Positions 1 through 9,244 of a DNA stretch of 64,000 bases are shown here, piece by piece (position 1 is the first letter of the stretch; each line of letters begins with the position of its first letter). The DNA lies in contig CAWIUN010000014.1 in assembly GCA_963839285.1 (NCBI GenBank), positions 32,444-96,443 on the forward strand, written 5' to 3'. The position numbers and the translations under genes are program-made. Under the pieces are notes generated by a model. It worked only from the letters and a program-made list of their open reading frames with translations. It ran no database searches and was not told where the DNA came from. The stretch is from DASSSQ01 sp963839285. GTDB lineage: Bacteria > Actinomycetota > Thermoleophilia > Gaiellales > Gaiellaceae.

Positions 1-58
1 GCAGCAGGTTCCGCACCTGCCGTCCGACCATGAACCAGGTGTCGGAGACGACGGTCAC
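1..58 (-). CDS. ABC-2 type drug-export permease, N-terminal fragment
   Basis: Only the first 19 codons are inside the window. A GTG start overlaps the TGA stop of the upstream ATPase gene (GTGA), and the translation begins VTVVSDTWFMVGRQVRNLL. That resembles the cytoplasmic N-terminus of DrrB-like ABC-2 permeases, which form the membrane channel for the neighbouring ATPase. The overlap indicates translational coupling with the ATPase. Assignment rests on position and a short match, so it is tentative. Confidence 0.6.
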   Translation of the reverse strand, partial: MTVVSDTWFMVGRQVRNLL

Positions 59-1021
59 TCGCCCGCCCGGTCCTCGCTCTCGAAGTCCCGGCCCGTGTAG
101 TGCAGGTAGACGTCGTCGAGCGACGGCCGCGAGACCGAGACGGCGGCGACCCCGACGCCGGCGGCGTCGAGCGCGGCGAGGATCCCGGGCAGCGCCCGGC
201 CGCCGTCCTCGACCCGCGCGACGAGCGTCCGCTCGTCGGTCAGGGCCTCCTCGCGGGCGCCGACCCGCTCGAGCACGGCACGCGCCTCCTCGACCTGCCC
301 GTCGGCGAGCTCGAGCTGCACCGCGTCGCCCTCGAGACGTGCCTTCAGCTGCTCGGGCGCGCCCTCGACGACGACGGTGCCGCGGCTGACGATGGCGACC
401 CGCTGCGCGAGCGCGTCCGCCTCCTCGAGGTAGTGGGTGGTCAGCAGGATCGTCAGCTCCTCCTGCGTCGCCAGCCGGCGCACCTCCTCCCACATCGAGG
501 CGCGCACCTCGGGGTCGAGGCCGGTCGTCGGCTCGTCGAGATAGAGCACCTGCGGCCGGTGGACGAGGCCGAGCGCGACGTCGAGGCGCCGGCGCATGCC
601 GCCCGAGTAGTCGCGGACGACGCGCCCCGCGGCGTCGGCGATCCCGACCAGGCCGAGCAGCTCGTCGACCCGCTGCCGCAGGTCGCGTCCCGCGCAGGCC
701 CTGGATCCGGCCCTGGAGCATCAGGTTCTCGCGGCCGGTCGCGTGCTGGTCGACGCCCGAGTCCTGCGGGACGTAGCCGAAGACGCGGCGCACGGAGTCG
801 GCCTCGCGGACGACGTCGTGGCCGCCGACGAGGGCGCTCCCCTCGTCCGGCGTCGTCAGCGTCGCGAGCACGCGGATCGTCGTCGACTTGCCGGCGCCGT
901 TCGGGCCGAGCAGGCCGAAGATCTCGCCGCGGCGGACCGAGAAGCCGACGCCGTCGAGCGCCTGCACCGCGCCGTAGCGCTTGCGCAGCCCGTCGACCAC
1001 GATCGTCTCCGTCGGCGCCAT
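55..1021 (-). CDS. DrrA-like drug-export ABC ATPase (one frameshift)
   Basis: ATP-binding subunit of a daunorubicin-resistance type exporter. Reading from the ATG at 1021, Walker A (GPNGAGKST) lies at residues 39-47. After a frameshift near 705 the frame continues with the signature YSGGM, Walker B VLYLDEPT and the H-loop TTHYLEEAD, then a C-terminal domain of the DrrA type ending in the SLDDVYLHYTGR motif. The frame is restored by dropping one base where GLRG should run into DLRQRVDELL. Total length is about 322 residues, usual for the family. It is followed by the permease gene with a 4-nt overlap. The break is most likely a sequence error, because all key motifs are intact. Confidence 0.85.
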
Positions 1022-1061
1022 CGCCCCGAGGCTACCTGCGCGTCCGCCGCGCGACGACCGA

Positions 1062-1067
1062 TAGAGT
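1062..1067 (+). promoter_or_regulatory. -10-like TAGAGT box upstream of sucC
   Basis: TAGAGT fits the TANNNT -10 pattern and ends 11 nt before the sucC ATG, so transcription would start a few bases ahead of the start codon. No good -35 hexamer is visible. The 57-bp gap to the divergent ABC gene must hold both promoters. Confidence 0.35.
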
Positions 1068-1078
1068 CCGCCGCGCCG

Positions 1079-2222
1079 ATGGACCTCTACGAGCACCAGG
1101 GCAAGGAGCTGTTCCGCCGCTTCGGCATCCCCGTTTCCGACGGGCGGCTCGCGACGACGCCGGAGGAGGCGCGGCAGGCGGCCGAGGAGCTCGGCGGCCG
1201 GGTCGTCGTCAAGGCCCAGGTGCTGACCGGCGGCCGCGGCAAGGCCGGCGGGGTCAAGCTCGCCGAGGGGCCCGCCGACGCCGAGCAGAAGGCGCGCGAG
1301 ATCCTCGGGCTCGACATCCGCGGCCACGTCGTCCACAAGGTCTGGGTCGAGGCGGCATCCGAGATCGCCAAGGAGTACTACCTCTCGATCACCTTCGACC
1401 GGGGCGCGAAGAAGCCGCTCCTGATGCTGACGACCCGTGGCGGCGTCGACATCGAGGAGGTCGCGGCGAACAGCCCCGATGCGCTCGCGCGGCTGCACGT
1501 CGACCCGCTCGAGGGCTTCCAGGGCTACCAGGCGCGCCGCGTCATCTACGGCGCCGGCGTCGAGGACCCGTCGGAGCAGAAGCAGCTCGTCGCGATCATC
1601 GGCAAGCTCTACAAGGCGTTCGTCGAGTCGGACGCGATGCTCGCCGAGATCAACCCGCTGATCGTGACGCCGGACGGCGAGGTGAAGGCGCTCGACTCGA
1701 AGTTCACGGTCGACGACTCCTCGCTCTACCGGCACCCCGAGATCGCCGGCTGGCGCGACACGGCCGCGGCCGACCCGCTCGAGGCCTTCGCGCGCGAGAA
1801 GGGCGTCACCTACGTCAAGCTCGACGGCGAGGTCGGCATCCTCGGCAACGGCGCGGGCCTCTCGATGTCGACCGTGGACGTGGTCGTCGTCGCCGGCGGC
1901 AGGCCCGCCAACTTCTGCGACCTCGGCGGCGGCGGCTCGGCGGAGGGCGTCGTCGACGCGCTCGAGGTGATCACCCGCGACGAGCAGGTGCGCTCGGTCT
2001 TCTTCAACATCTTCGGCGGGATCACGCGCTGCGACGAGGTCGCGCGCGGCGTCCTGCAGGCGCTCGAGCAGATGAAGCCTCGAGCTGCCGCTCGTGATCC
2101 GGCTCGACGGCACGAACGCCGAAGAGGGGCGGCGGCTGCTCGAGGAGGCGGCGCCGCGCAACCTCTTCGTCGAGCCGACGATGCTCGAGGCGGCCCGCCG
2201 CGCCGTGGAGCTGGCCGAGTGA
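1079..2222 (+). CDS. sucC: Succinate--CoA ligase (ADP-forming) subunit beta (one frameshift)
   Basis: Beta subunit of succinyl-CoA synthetase, which makes ATP or GTP from succinyl-CoA in the TCA cycle together with SucD. The N-terminus MDLYEHQGKELFRRFGIP and the glycine-rich GGRGKAGGVKLA stretch are typical of the ATP-grasp domain. FNIFGGITRCDEVA marks the C-terminal CoA-ligase domain. One extra base near 2076, after LEQMK, shifts the frame. The remaining LELPLVIRLDGTN to the TGA at 2222 is read in +1. Length about 380 residues fits the family. The stop overlaps the GTG of the following methyltransferase. Confidence 0.93.
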
Positions 2223-2861
2223 GGCCGACCGTCTGGGACGACCGCGCGCAGGGCTACCGCGACTCGGACGCGCACCGCGGCGGCGACGACCTCGAGCAGC
2301 TCGTCGCCTGGGCCCGCGGGGCGCGGACGGCGCTCGACGTCGCGACCGGCGGCGGCCACGTCGCCCGGCGGCTGCGCGAGGAGGGGCTCGAGGTCGTCAC
2401 CTGCGATCCCTCGGCGGGCATGCACCCGGACGTGATCTGCACCGCGGAGGACCTGCCCTTCGCGAACGCGTCCTTCGACGTCGTCGCCTGCCGGACGGCG
2501 CCGCACCACTTCCGGGACGTCGCCGCCTCCGTGCGGGAGATGGCCCGCGTCGCCGCCGACCGCGTGCTGATCGTGGACACGGTCAACATGGGCGAGGACG
2601 TCGAGCGCGCCGAGACGCTGCGCGACCCCTCGCACGTCCGCAACTACACCGAGGCGGAGTGGCTCGAGCTCGTCGAGCAGGCGGGCCTGCGGCTCGTCGA
2701 GACGAAGACGTTCGCCCACACGTTCGACTTCCGAGGCCTGGCTGACCCGCACCGGCTGTGTCGGCGAGGAGGCCCGCGAGGCGGAGGCGCTGCTCGGCGG
2801 GCGCGTCTCCGGCGGGCGCCTGACCCTCGACAAGCTCGCGATCCACGCCGTCAAGGAGTAG
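2219..2861 (+). CDS. Class I SAM-dependent methyltransferase between sucC and sucD (one frameshift)
   Basis: A small methyltransferase of the UbiE/type-11 kind. The motif I region is LDVATGGGHVARRL, followed by VTCDPS, and LPFANASFDVVACRTAPHHF matches the motif around the substrate/SAM pocket. The GTG start overlaps the sucC stop (GTGA). Near 2733 one extra base turns FDFEAWLTRTG into a wrong frame; the corrected frame ends at 2861. About 213 residues. The substrate is unknown. Its position inside the sucC-sucD pair implies co-transcription with TCA genes, but no functional link is evident. Confidence 0.75.
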
Positions 2862-2863
2862 CC

Positions 2864-3736
2864 GTGGCGATCATCGTCGACAACGACACGAGGCTCGTCG
2901 TCCAGGGCCTGACCGGCTCGGAGGGGCGCTTCCACGGCCTGCGCAACCGCGCCTACGGCACGGACGTCGTCGCCGGGATGACCCCGGGCAAGGGCGGCCA
3001 GGAGGTGGAGGGGATCCCGGTCTTCGACACCGTCGCCGAAGCGGTCGAGCAGACGGGCGCGAACACCTCGCTGATCTTCGTGCCCGCCCGCGGTGCCGCC
3101 GACGCGGTCTACGAGGCCGTCGACGCCGGCATCCGCACCGTCATCTGCATCACCGAGCACATCCCCGCCCACGAGATGCTGCGCGTCTACAACTACATCC
3201 GCCCCAGGGGCGTGACGATGATCGGGCCGAACTGCCCGGGCGTGCTCTCGCCGGACAAGGCGAACGTCGGGATCATCCCGGCCGAGGTCTTCGCCGCCGG
3301 CAACATCGGCCTCGTCTCGCGCTCCGGGACGCTCACCTACCAGATCGGCTACGAGCTGGCCCAGTCCGGGCTCGGCAACTCGACGATCGTCGGCATCGGC
3401 GGCGACCCCGTCGTCGGCTCCTCCTTCATCGACGTGCTCGAGCGCTTCGAGGCCGACCCGGAGACCGAGCTGGTCGTGCTCGTCGGCGAGATCGGCGGCG
3501 ACGAGGAGGAGAAGGCGGCCCGCTTCATCGACGACTCGATGTCGAAGCCCGTCTTCGCCTACATCGCCGGCTTCTCGGCGCCGCCCGGCAAGACGATGGG
3601 CCACGCCGGCGCGATCATCTCCGGCTCGGCCGGGACGGCGCAGGCGAAGAAGGAGGCGCTCGAGGCGGCCGGGATCCGGGTCGGGACGACGCCGACCGAG
3701 GTGGCCGAGCTCGTCACCTCCTTCGTCCGCGGCTGA
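2864..3736 (+). CDS. sucD: Succinate--CoA ligase subunit alpha
   Basis: Alpha subunit of succinyl-CoA synthetase, intact at 290 residues. It contains the CoA-binding Rossmann part (LVVQGLTGSEGRFH), the IGPNCPGVL loop and the phosphorylated histidine in MGHAGAIISGS (His247). GTG start at 2864, two bases after the methyltransferase stop. It works as a heterodimer or heterotetramer with SucC. It is one of the long genes here without any frameshift. Confidence 0.97.
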   Translation: MAIIVDNDTRLVVQGLTGSEGRFHGLRNRAYGTDVVAGMTPGKGGQEVEGIPVFDTVAEAVEQTGANTSLIFVPARGAADAVYEAVDAGIRTVICITEHIPAHEMLRVYNYIRPRGVTMIGPNCPGVLSPDKANVGIIPAEVFAAGNIGLVSRSGTLTYQIGYELAQSGLGNSTIVGIGGDPVVGSSFIDVLERFEADPETELVVLVGEIGGDEEEKAARFIDDSMSKPVFAYIAGFSAPPGKTMGHAGAIISGSAGTAQAKKEALEAAGIRVGTTPTEVAELVTSFVRG

Positions 3737-3762
3737 GGCCGCGGGCGCCTCTGGCAAGCCTC

Positions 3763-3768
3763 TAAACT
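3763..3768 (+). promoter_or_regulatory. -10-like TAAACT box before the aminotransferase
   Basis: TAAACT fits the TANNNT pattern and lies 6 nt before the ATG at 3775, as expected for a leaderless transcript. The surrounding stretch from 3754 to 3772 is nearly repeated at 50527-50544. Confidence 0.35.
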
Positions 3769-3774
3769 GCCGGG

Positions 3775-4862
3775 ATGCCGATCTCGTTCGCCCGCGGCGC
3801 GCCCGCGCCCGGAGTGCCTGCCCGTCGAGGAGCTCGCCGACTGCGCGCGCGAGGCGGTCGAGCGGGACGGGACGACGATCCTCTCCTACGGGCCCGCCGG
3901 CGGCTACCGGCCGCTCCGCGAGTGGGTCGCCGAGCGTCACGACGTCGACCCCGCGCGCGTCCTGCTCACGAACGGCTCTCTGCAGGGCTTCGTCTTCCTC
4001 GCCGAGCACGTGCTCGCGCGCGGTGCGCGGCGGGTGCTCGTCGAGCAGCCGACCTACGACAGGCCGCTGCTGATCCTCGAGCGGCTCGGCGCCGAGATCG
4101 TGCCGGTGCCGCTCGACGAGGACGGGCTCGAGCTCGACGCGCTCGAACGCGCGCTCGACGACGGCGAGCCGCCCGCGTTCCTCTACACGATCCCGACCTT
4201 CCAGAACCCGAGCGGGCTCTCGCTCTCGGTCGAGCGCCGCCGCAGGCTGGTCGAGCTCGCCGCCGAACGCGAGCTGCTCGTCCTCGAGGACGACCCGTAC
4301 GGGCTCGTCCGCTTCGAGGGCGAGCCGCCGCCGTCGCTCTTCTCCCTCGACGAGAGCGGCTGGGTCGGCTATTCGTCGTCGTTCTCGAAGACGATCGCGC
4401 CCGGCCTCCGCGTCGGCTACTACGTGCTGCCGGAAGGGCTCGAGTCGGCGCTCGAGGCTGCGGCGACGTCCACCTACATCACGCCGGTGCTGCTCGCGCA
4501 GGCGACGGTGCACGAGTTCCTCCGCCGCGGCAACTTCGAGCCGAACCTCGAGCGCGTCAGCGGGCTCCTGCGGGCCCGGCGCGACGCGATGCTCTCGGCG
4601 CTCGACGAGCACTTCCCCGGCGACGCGAGCTGGAGTCGACCCGAGGGCGGCTACTTCCTCTGGCTCGAGCTGCCCGAGCGCGGCGCGCGCCGACGCGCTC
4701 CTGGCCGCGGCCGAGGACGCGGGCGTCGCCTTCGTCAAGGGCGCCGACTTCGGCGGCGCGGCGAACACGGCGCGGCTCGCCTTCAGCTTCGCCTCGCCGG
4801 ACGAGATCCGCGAGGGGATCGAGCGCCTGGCCGGCCTCTTGCCGGCCGCCCTCGCGGCCTAG
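3775..4862 (+). CDS. PLP-dependent class I/II aminotransferase, MocR/2-aminoadipate type (two frameshifts)
   Basis: Fold-type I aminotransferase. Visible elements are TTILSYGPAGGYRPLREWVA near the N-terminus, the YTIPTFQNPSG motif, EDDPYGLVRF with the cofactor aspartate, and the PLP-lysine motif SSSFSKTIAPGLRVGYY. C-terminal TARLAFSFAS is also typical. Length about 361 residues agrees with 2-aminoadipate/aromatic transaminases (LysN/ARO8-like); substrate cannot be told. Extra bases near 3811 and 4691 disrupt the frame. Both ends are clear: ATG at 3775 and TAG at 4860-4862. It appears monocistronic. Confidence 0.85.
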
Positions 4863-4891
4863 CGCCGCGCCTGGGGCGGCAGCCCGGCGGC

Positions 4892-5074
4892 CTAGGCGGC
4901 CGCCGTCTGGAGCGCGTGCAGCGGCCGCGGCACGAGCCGGGGCTGCGGCGGCGGCGTCAGCGAGCCGCGGTTCGCGAGGCGGAAGGTGGGGCAGGGGGTC
5001 TCGGTCGCGAGGGCGCAGAGGCCCGCGCGCCGGAAGTAGCAATCGCCGCAGGTTGAGGGGGTCTTGTTGCTCAT
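4892..5074 (-). CDS. Small cysteine-rich (zinc-ribbon-like) protein
   Basis: A 60-residue protein with four cysteines in CGDCYFRRAGLCAL...ETPCP spacing, like a small treble-clef or zinc-ribbon. The proline-rich C-terminal half is probably disordered. ATG at 5072-5074. No function can be assigned. It lies alone between the convergent aminotransferase and the protease gene, and the 138 bp upstream (5075-5212) shows no further gene. Confidence 0.55.
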   Translation of the reverse strand: MSNKTPSTCGDCYFRRAGLCALATETPCPTFRLANRGSLTPPPQPRLVPRPLHALQTAAA

Positions 5075-5212
5075 CGCCTCGTTCGCTTGGGGTTGGGGGA
5101 AGGGCCGGACTCCGCTCGATCTTTGAGACTTCGGCCGTCGCCCGCAAGGGTCGGAGGCGTCGGAAACCCTGCAATTTCCGGCAGATTCGATCCTGTGTAA
5201 ACCTGCTGTTTC

Positions 5213-6228
5213 CTACTTCGAGGCCGGGATCGTCGCCAGGGACGACAACGCCTGTTGGAAACTCTTCACAGGCACGATCCGCAGCCCGTCCGCATAGCGC
5301 CGGGCGACGGTCGCGTTATCCCCAGCCGGGACGAGGAAGACGTCCACACCCGTGCGGCGGGCGCCGATCGTCTTCTGCTTCAGCCCCCCGACGGGGTGCA
5401 CCGAGCCGTCGAGCGCGAGCTCGCCGGTGGCGGCGACGTCGAGCCCGTGGTCGACGTCGCGCCCGAGCTTCTCCAGCACGTCGAGGGCGAAGGCGAGCCC
5501 CGCGGACGGGCCGCCGATCTGGCCGCTGTCGATCGTGATCTTCAGCGGGAGCTTGACGTCGACGGCCTGCTCGACGATGACGCCGAGGACCGTGCGCCCC
5601 TGCGCGCTCGTCGTCTTCACCGTCAGCTCCTTGCGGCTGCCGGACCGCTCGACCGTCAGCTTCACCCGGTCGCCCGGCTTGCGCTTCTGCAGCTGCGCGC
5701 GGAGCGCAGCCGGTCGTCCGGACCCGCGTGCCGTCGACGGCGACGATCCGGTCGGCGACCTGCAGCGTGCCGGCGGCCGGCGCCTGCGGGTCGACCGCGT
5801 CGACGACGACGCCCGTCGGGTCGGCCTCGACCTTCCGCCCGACCGCGCGCAGGGCGACCGCGGAGGCGATCTCCTGCGAGCGGCTCATCTCCTGCAGGTC
5901 GAGCCGGCGGCGCTGGGCGTCGTTCCCACCGGGCGGGACGACGGCCTCCGCGGGAACGACGTCGGCGCCGTCGCGGTACCCCGGCCAGAGCTTCTCGAGC
6001 AGGGACGCCTTGCGCACGATCACGTCGACGAAGTAGACGGCACCGCCGTCGTCGGTCCGGCTTGGCGGCCGCGGGCGGGACGGAGACGAGCGGCGCGACG
6101 GGGTGGGCCTTGTCCGGCAGGATGATGTACTTGTCGGACGGGACGGCGTAGAGGACGACGCCGGCCGCGAGCAGGACGAGCCCGAGGACGACGAGCCGAC
6201 CGCCCCAGCGGCTGTAACGCGGGCTCAC
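5213..6228 (-). CDS. YlbL-like membrane PDZ/Lon-domain serine protease (two frameshifts)
   Basis: Membrane-anchored protease with an N-terminal TM helix (LVVLGLVLLAAGVVLYAV, residues about 11-28), a central PDZ domain (GTLQVADRIVAVDGTRVR) and a C-terminal Lon-type proteolytic domain. The catalytic serine is in IGGPSAGLAFAL and the lysine in GGLKQKTIGA, so the Ser-Lys dyad is complete. Extra bases near 6057 and 5706 break the frame. GTG start overlaps the upstream SDR stop (GTGA). In Bacillus, YlbL degrades a division inhibitor; the substrate here is unknown. About 337 residues after correction. Confidence 0.85.
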
Positions 6229-6968
6229 AGCAGCGAGCGAGAGAGGCCGCCGTCGACGGGGATCAGCGTCCCGGTGACGTAGGAACCGCGGCTCGAGCAG
6301 AGCCAGGCGACGAGGTCGCCGAGCTCGCGCGGCCGTCCGAGCCGCCGCATCGGGATCGACTCCGCCTGGCGCGCGAGCGTCGCCTCGTCGTACAGCTCCT
6401 GCATCCGCGCCGTCTCGATCCGGCCCGGGGCGACCGAGTTGACGGTGACGCCGCGGGGCGCCAGCTCCGTTGCGAGCGACTTCATGTAGCCGACGACCCC
6501 GGGGCGGACGGCGTTCGTGAGCGCGAGGTTCGCGGTCGGCTCGCGGACCGCGACCGAGGCGATCAGGACGATGCGGGCCTGGTCGCTCTCGAGCAGGTGC
6601 GGCAGCGCCAGGTTGACGAGCCGGACGACCGGCAGCAGCAGCAGCTCGACCGAGGACTGCACCGTCTCGGGGGTGAGCTCGGTGGCGCTGCTCGGCGGCG
6701 GGCCGCCGGAGTTCGGCACGAGGACGTCGATGCCGCCGAAGCGCTCGACCGCCGTCTGCACGGCGCGCTCGAGCACGTCTGCCTCGCGCACGTCGCCTGC
6801 GACGGGGACGCCGCCGAGCCGCTCCGCCTCGCGCTCGACCAGCTCGGCGCGGCGGGCGACCATGACCACGTTCGCGCCCTCCTCCGCCAGCGCCTCGGCA
6901 CAGGCGAGGCCGAGCCCCGCGGACGCGCCGCAGACGATCGCCGTCCGTCCTTCGAGGCCGAGCTGCAC
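6225..6968 (-). CDS. SDR-family oxidoreductase with substituted catalytic residues
   Basis: A 247-residue short-chain dehydrogenase/reductase fold. It has the TAIVCGASAGLGLA cofactor motif, NSGG in place of NNAG, the IVLIASVA strand with the active serine, and C-terminal YVTGTLIPVDGG. At the place of the canonical Tyr-x-x-x-Lys the sequence reads TNAVRPGVVGYMK, i.e. Thr for Tyr and Arg for Lys, so normal SDR catalysis is doubtful. Related proteins of this FabG-like subgroup are known with the same change. It is translationally coupled to the YlbL-like gene. Confidence 0.88.
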   Translation of the reverse strand: MQLGLEGRTAIVCGASAGLGLACAEALAEEGANVVMVARRAELVEREAERLGGVPVAGDVREADVLERAVQTAVERFGGIDVLVPNSGGPPPSSATELTPETVQSSVELLLLPVVRLVNLALPHLLESDQARIVLIASVAVREPTANLALTNAVRPGVVGYMKSLATELAPRGVTVNSVAPGRIETARMQELYDEATLARQAESIPMRRLGRPRELGDLVAWLCSSRGSYVTGTLIPVDGGLSRSLL

Positions 6969-7062
6969 GCAGCCAGCTTAGAGAGCGGCGGCGTGTGCCC
7001 GTCCGGGCAGCCGTCGCGCGCGGGACGGCGCTCCGTCGACGTGTCTGCCGAGCGAGCTCCGT

Positions 7063-7093
7063 GGGCGCCGCCCGGCCTCGCCGGGCGGCGCCC
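7063..7093. terminator. Strong hairpin downstream of mdh
   Basis: A perfect 13-bp inverted repeat (left arm 7063-7075, right arm 7081-7093) with a 5-nt loop. It lies 18 bp after the mdh stop and 94 bp before the SDR start, on the same strand. There is no clear T-run, so it may be an intrinsic terminator of the GC-rich, tail-less kind or a transcript-stabilising hairpin. Confidence 0.6.
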
Positions 7094-7111
7094 CACCCGA
7101 CGGCTCTCGGC

Positions 7112-8041
7112 TCAGCTCGAGAGGACGCCGACGACCTCGCGCACCGCCTCGGCCGAGCGGTCGAGCGCCTCGCGCTCGGCGCCGTCGAGCTCGACCTCGT
7201 AGATCTCGTCGATGCCGCCCGCGCCGAGGCGGACCGGGACGCCGATGTAGAGCCCGTCGACGCCGTACTCGCCCTCGAGGTAGGCGGTGCAGGGAAGCAC
7301 CCGCTTCTCGTCCAGCACGATCGAGTCGACCATCTGCGCGGCCGCCGCGCCCGGCGCGTACCAGGCGGAGGTGCCGAGCAGGTTGACGATCTCGCCGCCG
7401 CCCTTCGCCGTCCGCTGCACCATCGCCTCGATCCGCTCCTCGGAGACGAGCTTGCGCAGCGGCACGCCGCCGACCGTCGTCGCCGAGACCACGGGCACCA
7501 TCTGGTCGCCGTGGCCGCCGAGGACGAGCGTCTGCACGTCCTTGATCGACGCCCCCGTCTCCCAGGCGACGAAGGCGCGGAAGCGCGCGGTGTCGAGGAT
7601 CCCCGCCATCCCGAAGACCCGGCGCTTCTCCCAGCCGGAGACGTTCTTGGCGACGTGACACATCGCGTCGAGCGGGTTCGAGACGACGATCAGCACCGCG
7701 TCCGGCGAGGCGGCGACGACGTCCTTCGTCACCGCGCCGACGATCTGCTCGTTCGTCGTCACGAGGTCGTCGCGGCTCATCCCGGGGGAGCGCGGCTTGC
7801 CGGCCGTGACCACGACCACGTCCGACCCGGCCGTCTCGTCGTAGCCGTTCGCGCCGACGACGTACGGCTCGAAGCCGACCACCGCCGCCATCTGGTTCAT
7901 GTCGAGCGCCTTGCCCTGCGGCAGGTTCTCGACGATGTCGACCAGGACGACGTCCGCGTAGTCCGCGCGCGCCAGCTCGAGCGCGCAGGTCGCGCCGACG
8001 TTGCCGCCGCCGACGACGGTCACCTTTCTTCTCTCGCTCAT
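7112..8041 (-). CDS. mdh: Malate dehydrogenase (LDH-like family)
   Basis: Converts malate and NAD+ to oxaloacetate in the TCA cycle. The 309-residue protein has the VVGGGNVGAT dinucleotide motif, the NAD-selecting Asp in VLVDIVE, the SNPLDAM loop and the catalytic histidine in GGHGDQMVP. Active-site arginines are in AGKPRSPGMSRDD. ATG at 8041. It is divergent from gltA across a 114-bp region (8042-8155) that must hold both promoters; a TAGAAT box on the minus strand at 8088-8093 is a candidate. Confidence 0.96.
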   Translation of the reverse strand: MSERRKVTVVGGGNVGATCALELARADYADVVLVDIVENLPQGKALDMNQMAAVVGFEPYVVGANGYDETAGSDVVVVTAGKPRSPGMSRDDLVTTNEQIVGAVTKDVVAASPDAVLIVVSNPLDAMCHVAKNVSGWEKRRVFGMAGILDTARFRAFVAWETGASIKDVQTLVLGGHGDQMVPVVSATTVGGVPLRKLVSEERIEAMVQRTAKGGGEIVNLLGTSAWYAPGAAAAQMVDSIVLDEKRVLPCTAYLEGEYGVDGLYIGVPVRLGAGGIDEIYEVELDGAEREALDRSAEAVREVVGVLSS

Positions 8042-8155
8042 CTCCGTGCTCCCAACTGCTCGTACGCCAGATGTGTCAACGGGACCGATTCTAAGTGCGC
8101 CTCCCGGGCATCCCCTTCGGGTACCGTCTTCTCGGCGAACTGTGGAAGGAGCGAG

Positions 8156-9244
8156 ATGACGGAAGTCGCATACACGCCGGGCCTCGAAGGGGTCGTCGCG
8201 GTCGAGACGGAGATCGCCGAGCCCGACCGGGACGGGGGCACGCTGCGCTACCGCGGCGTCGACATCGAGGAGCTCGTCGGCCGGTACCCGTACGAGAACG
8301 TCTGGGGCCTGCTCGTCGACGAGGACCTGACCTCGACGATGCCCGCGCCCGAGCCCTACGAGCCGGCGCGGCTCTCCGGCCACGCGCCGGCCGACCTGCA
8401 GGCCGAGACCGCGCGGCTCGCCGGCGGGTGGGGGCTCGGCAAGCTGAACGAGATCTCGGACGAGCAGGCGCGCGAGGACCTCGGCCGCCTCTCGGCGCAG
8501 ATGATGGAGATCGTGGCGCGGAGCGCCGCGACCGCCGACGGGCGCGAGCCCGCCTCCGACGAGGTCGTCGCCAAGGGGTCGACCGCCGCCGAGAAGTTCC
8601 TGCTCCGCTGGCGCGGCGAGGCCGACCCGCGGCACGTGAAGGCGATCGACACCTACTGGATCTGCACCGCCGAGCACGGCCTGAACGCCTCGACGTTCAC
8701 CGCGCGCGTCGTCGCCTCGACCGGCGCCGACTGCGGCGCGGCGCTCTCGTCGGCCGTCGGCGCGCTCTCGGGGCCGCTCCACGGCGGCGCTCCCGCCTAC
8801 GTGAAGCCGATGCTCGAGGAGGTCGAGCAGCTCGGCGACCCGGAGAAGTGGGTGCGCGACGCGGTCGCCTCCGGCAAGCGGATCATGGGCTTCGGCCACC
8901 GCGTCTACCGCGCCGAGGACCCGCGCTCGCGGATCCTGAAGCGGACGGCGCGCGAGCTGGGGGCGACGCAGATCGACGTCGCCGAGGAGCTCGAGAGCGC
9001 CGCCCTGCGCGTGCTGCAGGAGCGCCACCCCGAGCGCGTGCTGGCGACGAACGTCGAGTACTACTCGGCGCTCGTGCTGGACGTCGCGGAGATCCCGCCC
9101 CCGCTCGCGCCGGCGATGTTCGCCTGCTCGCGGGTCGGCGGCTGGTCGGCGCACATCCTCGAGCAGAAGCGCACCGGCCGCCTGTTCCGGCCGTCGGCGC
9201 GGTACGTCGGGCCCGACCCGCGCCCGGCCGGCGCGGTGGCGTGA
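8156..9244 (+). CDS. gltA: Citrate synthase
   Basis: Condenses oxaloacetate and acetyl-CoA. The 362-residue protein carries the histidine motifs EHGLNAST and GFGHRVYR followed by EDPRS, and the C-terminal SARYVGP end. An AAGGAG ribosome-binding site lies 6 nt before the ATG. It matches the shorter Gram-positive/actinobacterial type. The stop overlaps the next start (GTGA), and it forms a divergent TCA pair with mdh. Confidence 0.96.
   Translation: MTEVAYTPGLEGVVAVETEIAEPDRDGGTLRYRGVDIEELVGRYPYENVWGLLVDEDLTSTMPAPEPYEPARLSGHAPADLQAETARLAGGWGLGKLNEISDEQAREDLGRLSAQMMEIVARSAATADGREPASDEVVAKGSTAAEKFLLRWRGEADPRHVKAIDTYWICTAEHGLNASTFTARVVASTGADCGAALSSAVGALSGPLHGGAPAYVKPMLEEVEQLGDPEKWVRDAVASGKRIMGFGHRVYRAEDPRSRILKRTARELGATQIDVAEELESAALRVLQERHPERVLATNVEYYSALVLDVAEIPPPLAPAMFACSRVGGWSAHILEQKRTGRLFRPSARYVGPDPRPAGAVA

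Noticed and set aside
5075..5212. A T-loop-like stretch (GATCGAATC) suggesting a tRNA on the minus strand
   Set aside because: No acceptor stem or anticodon arm can be formed around it.
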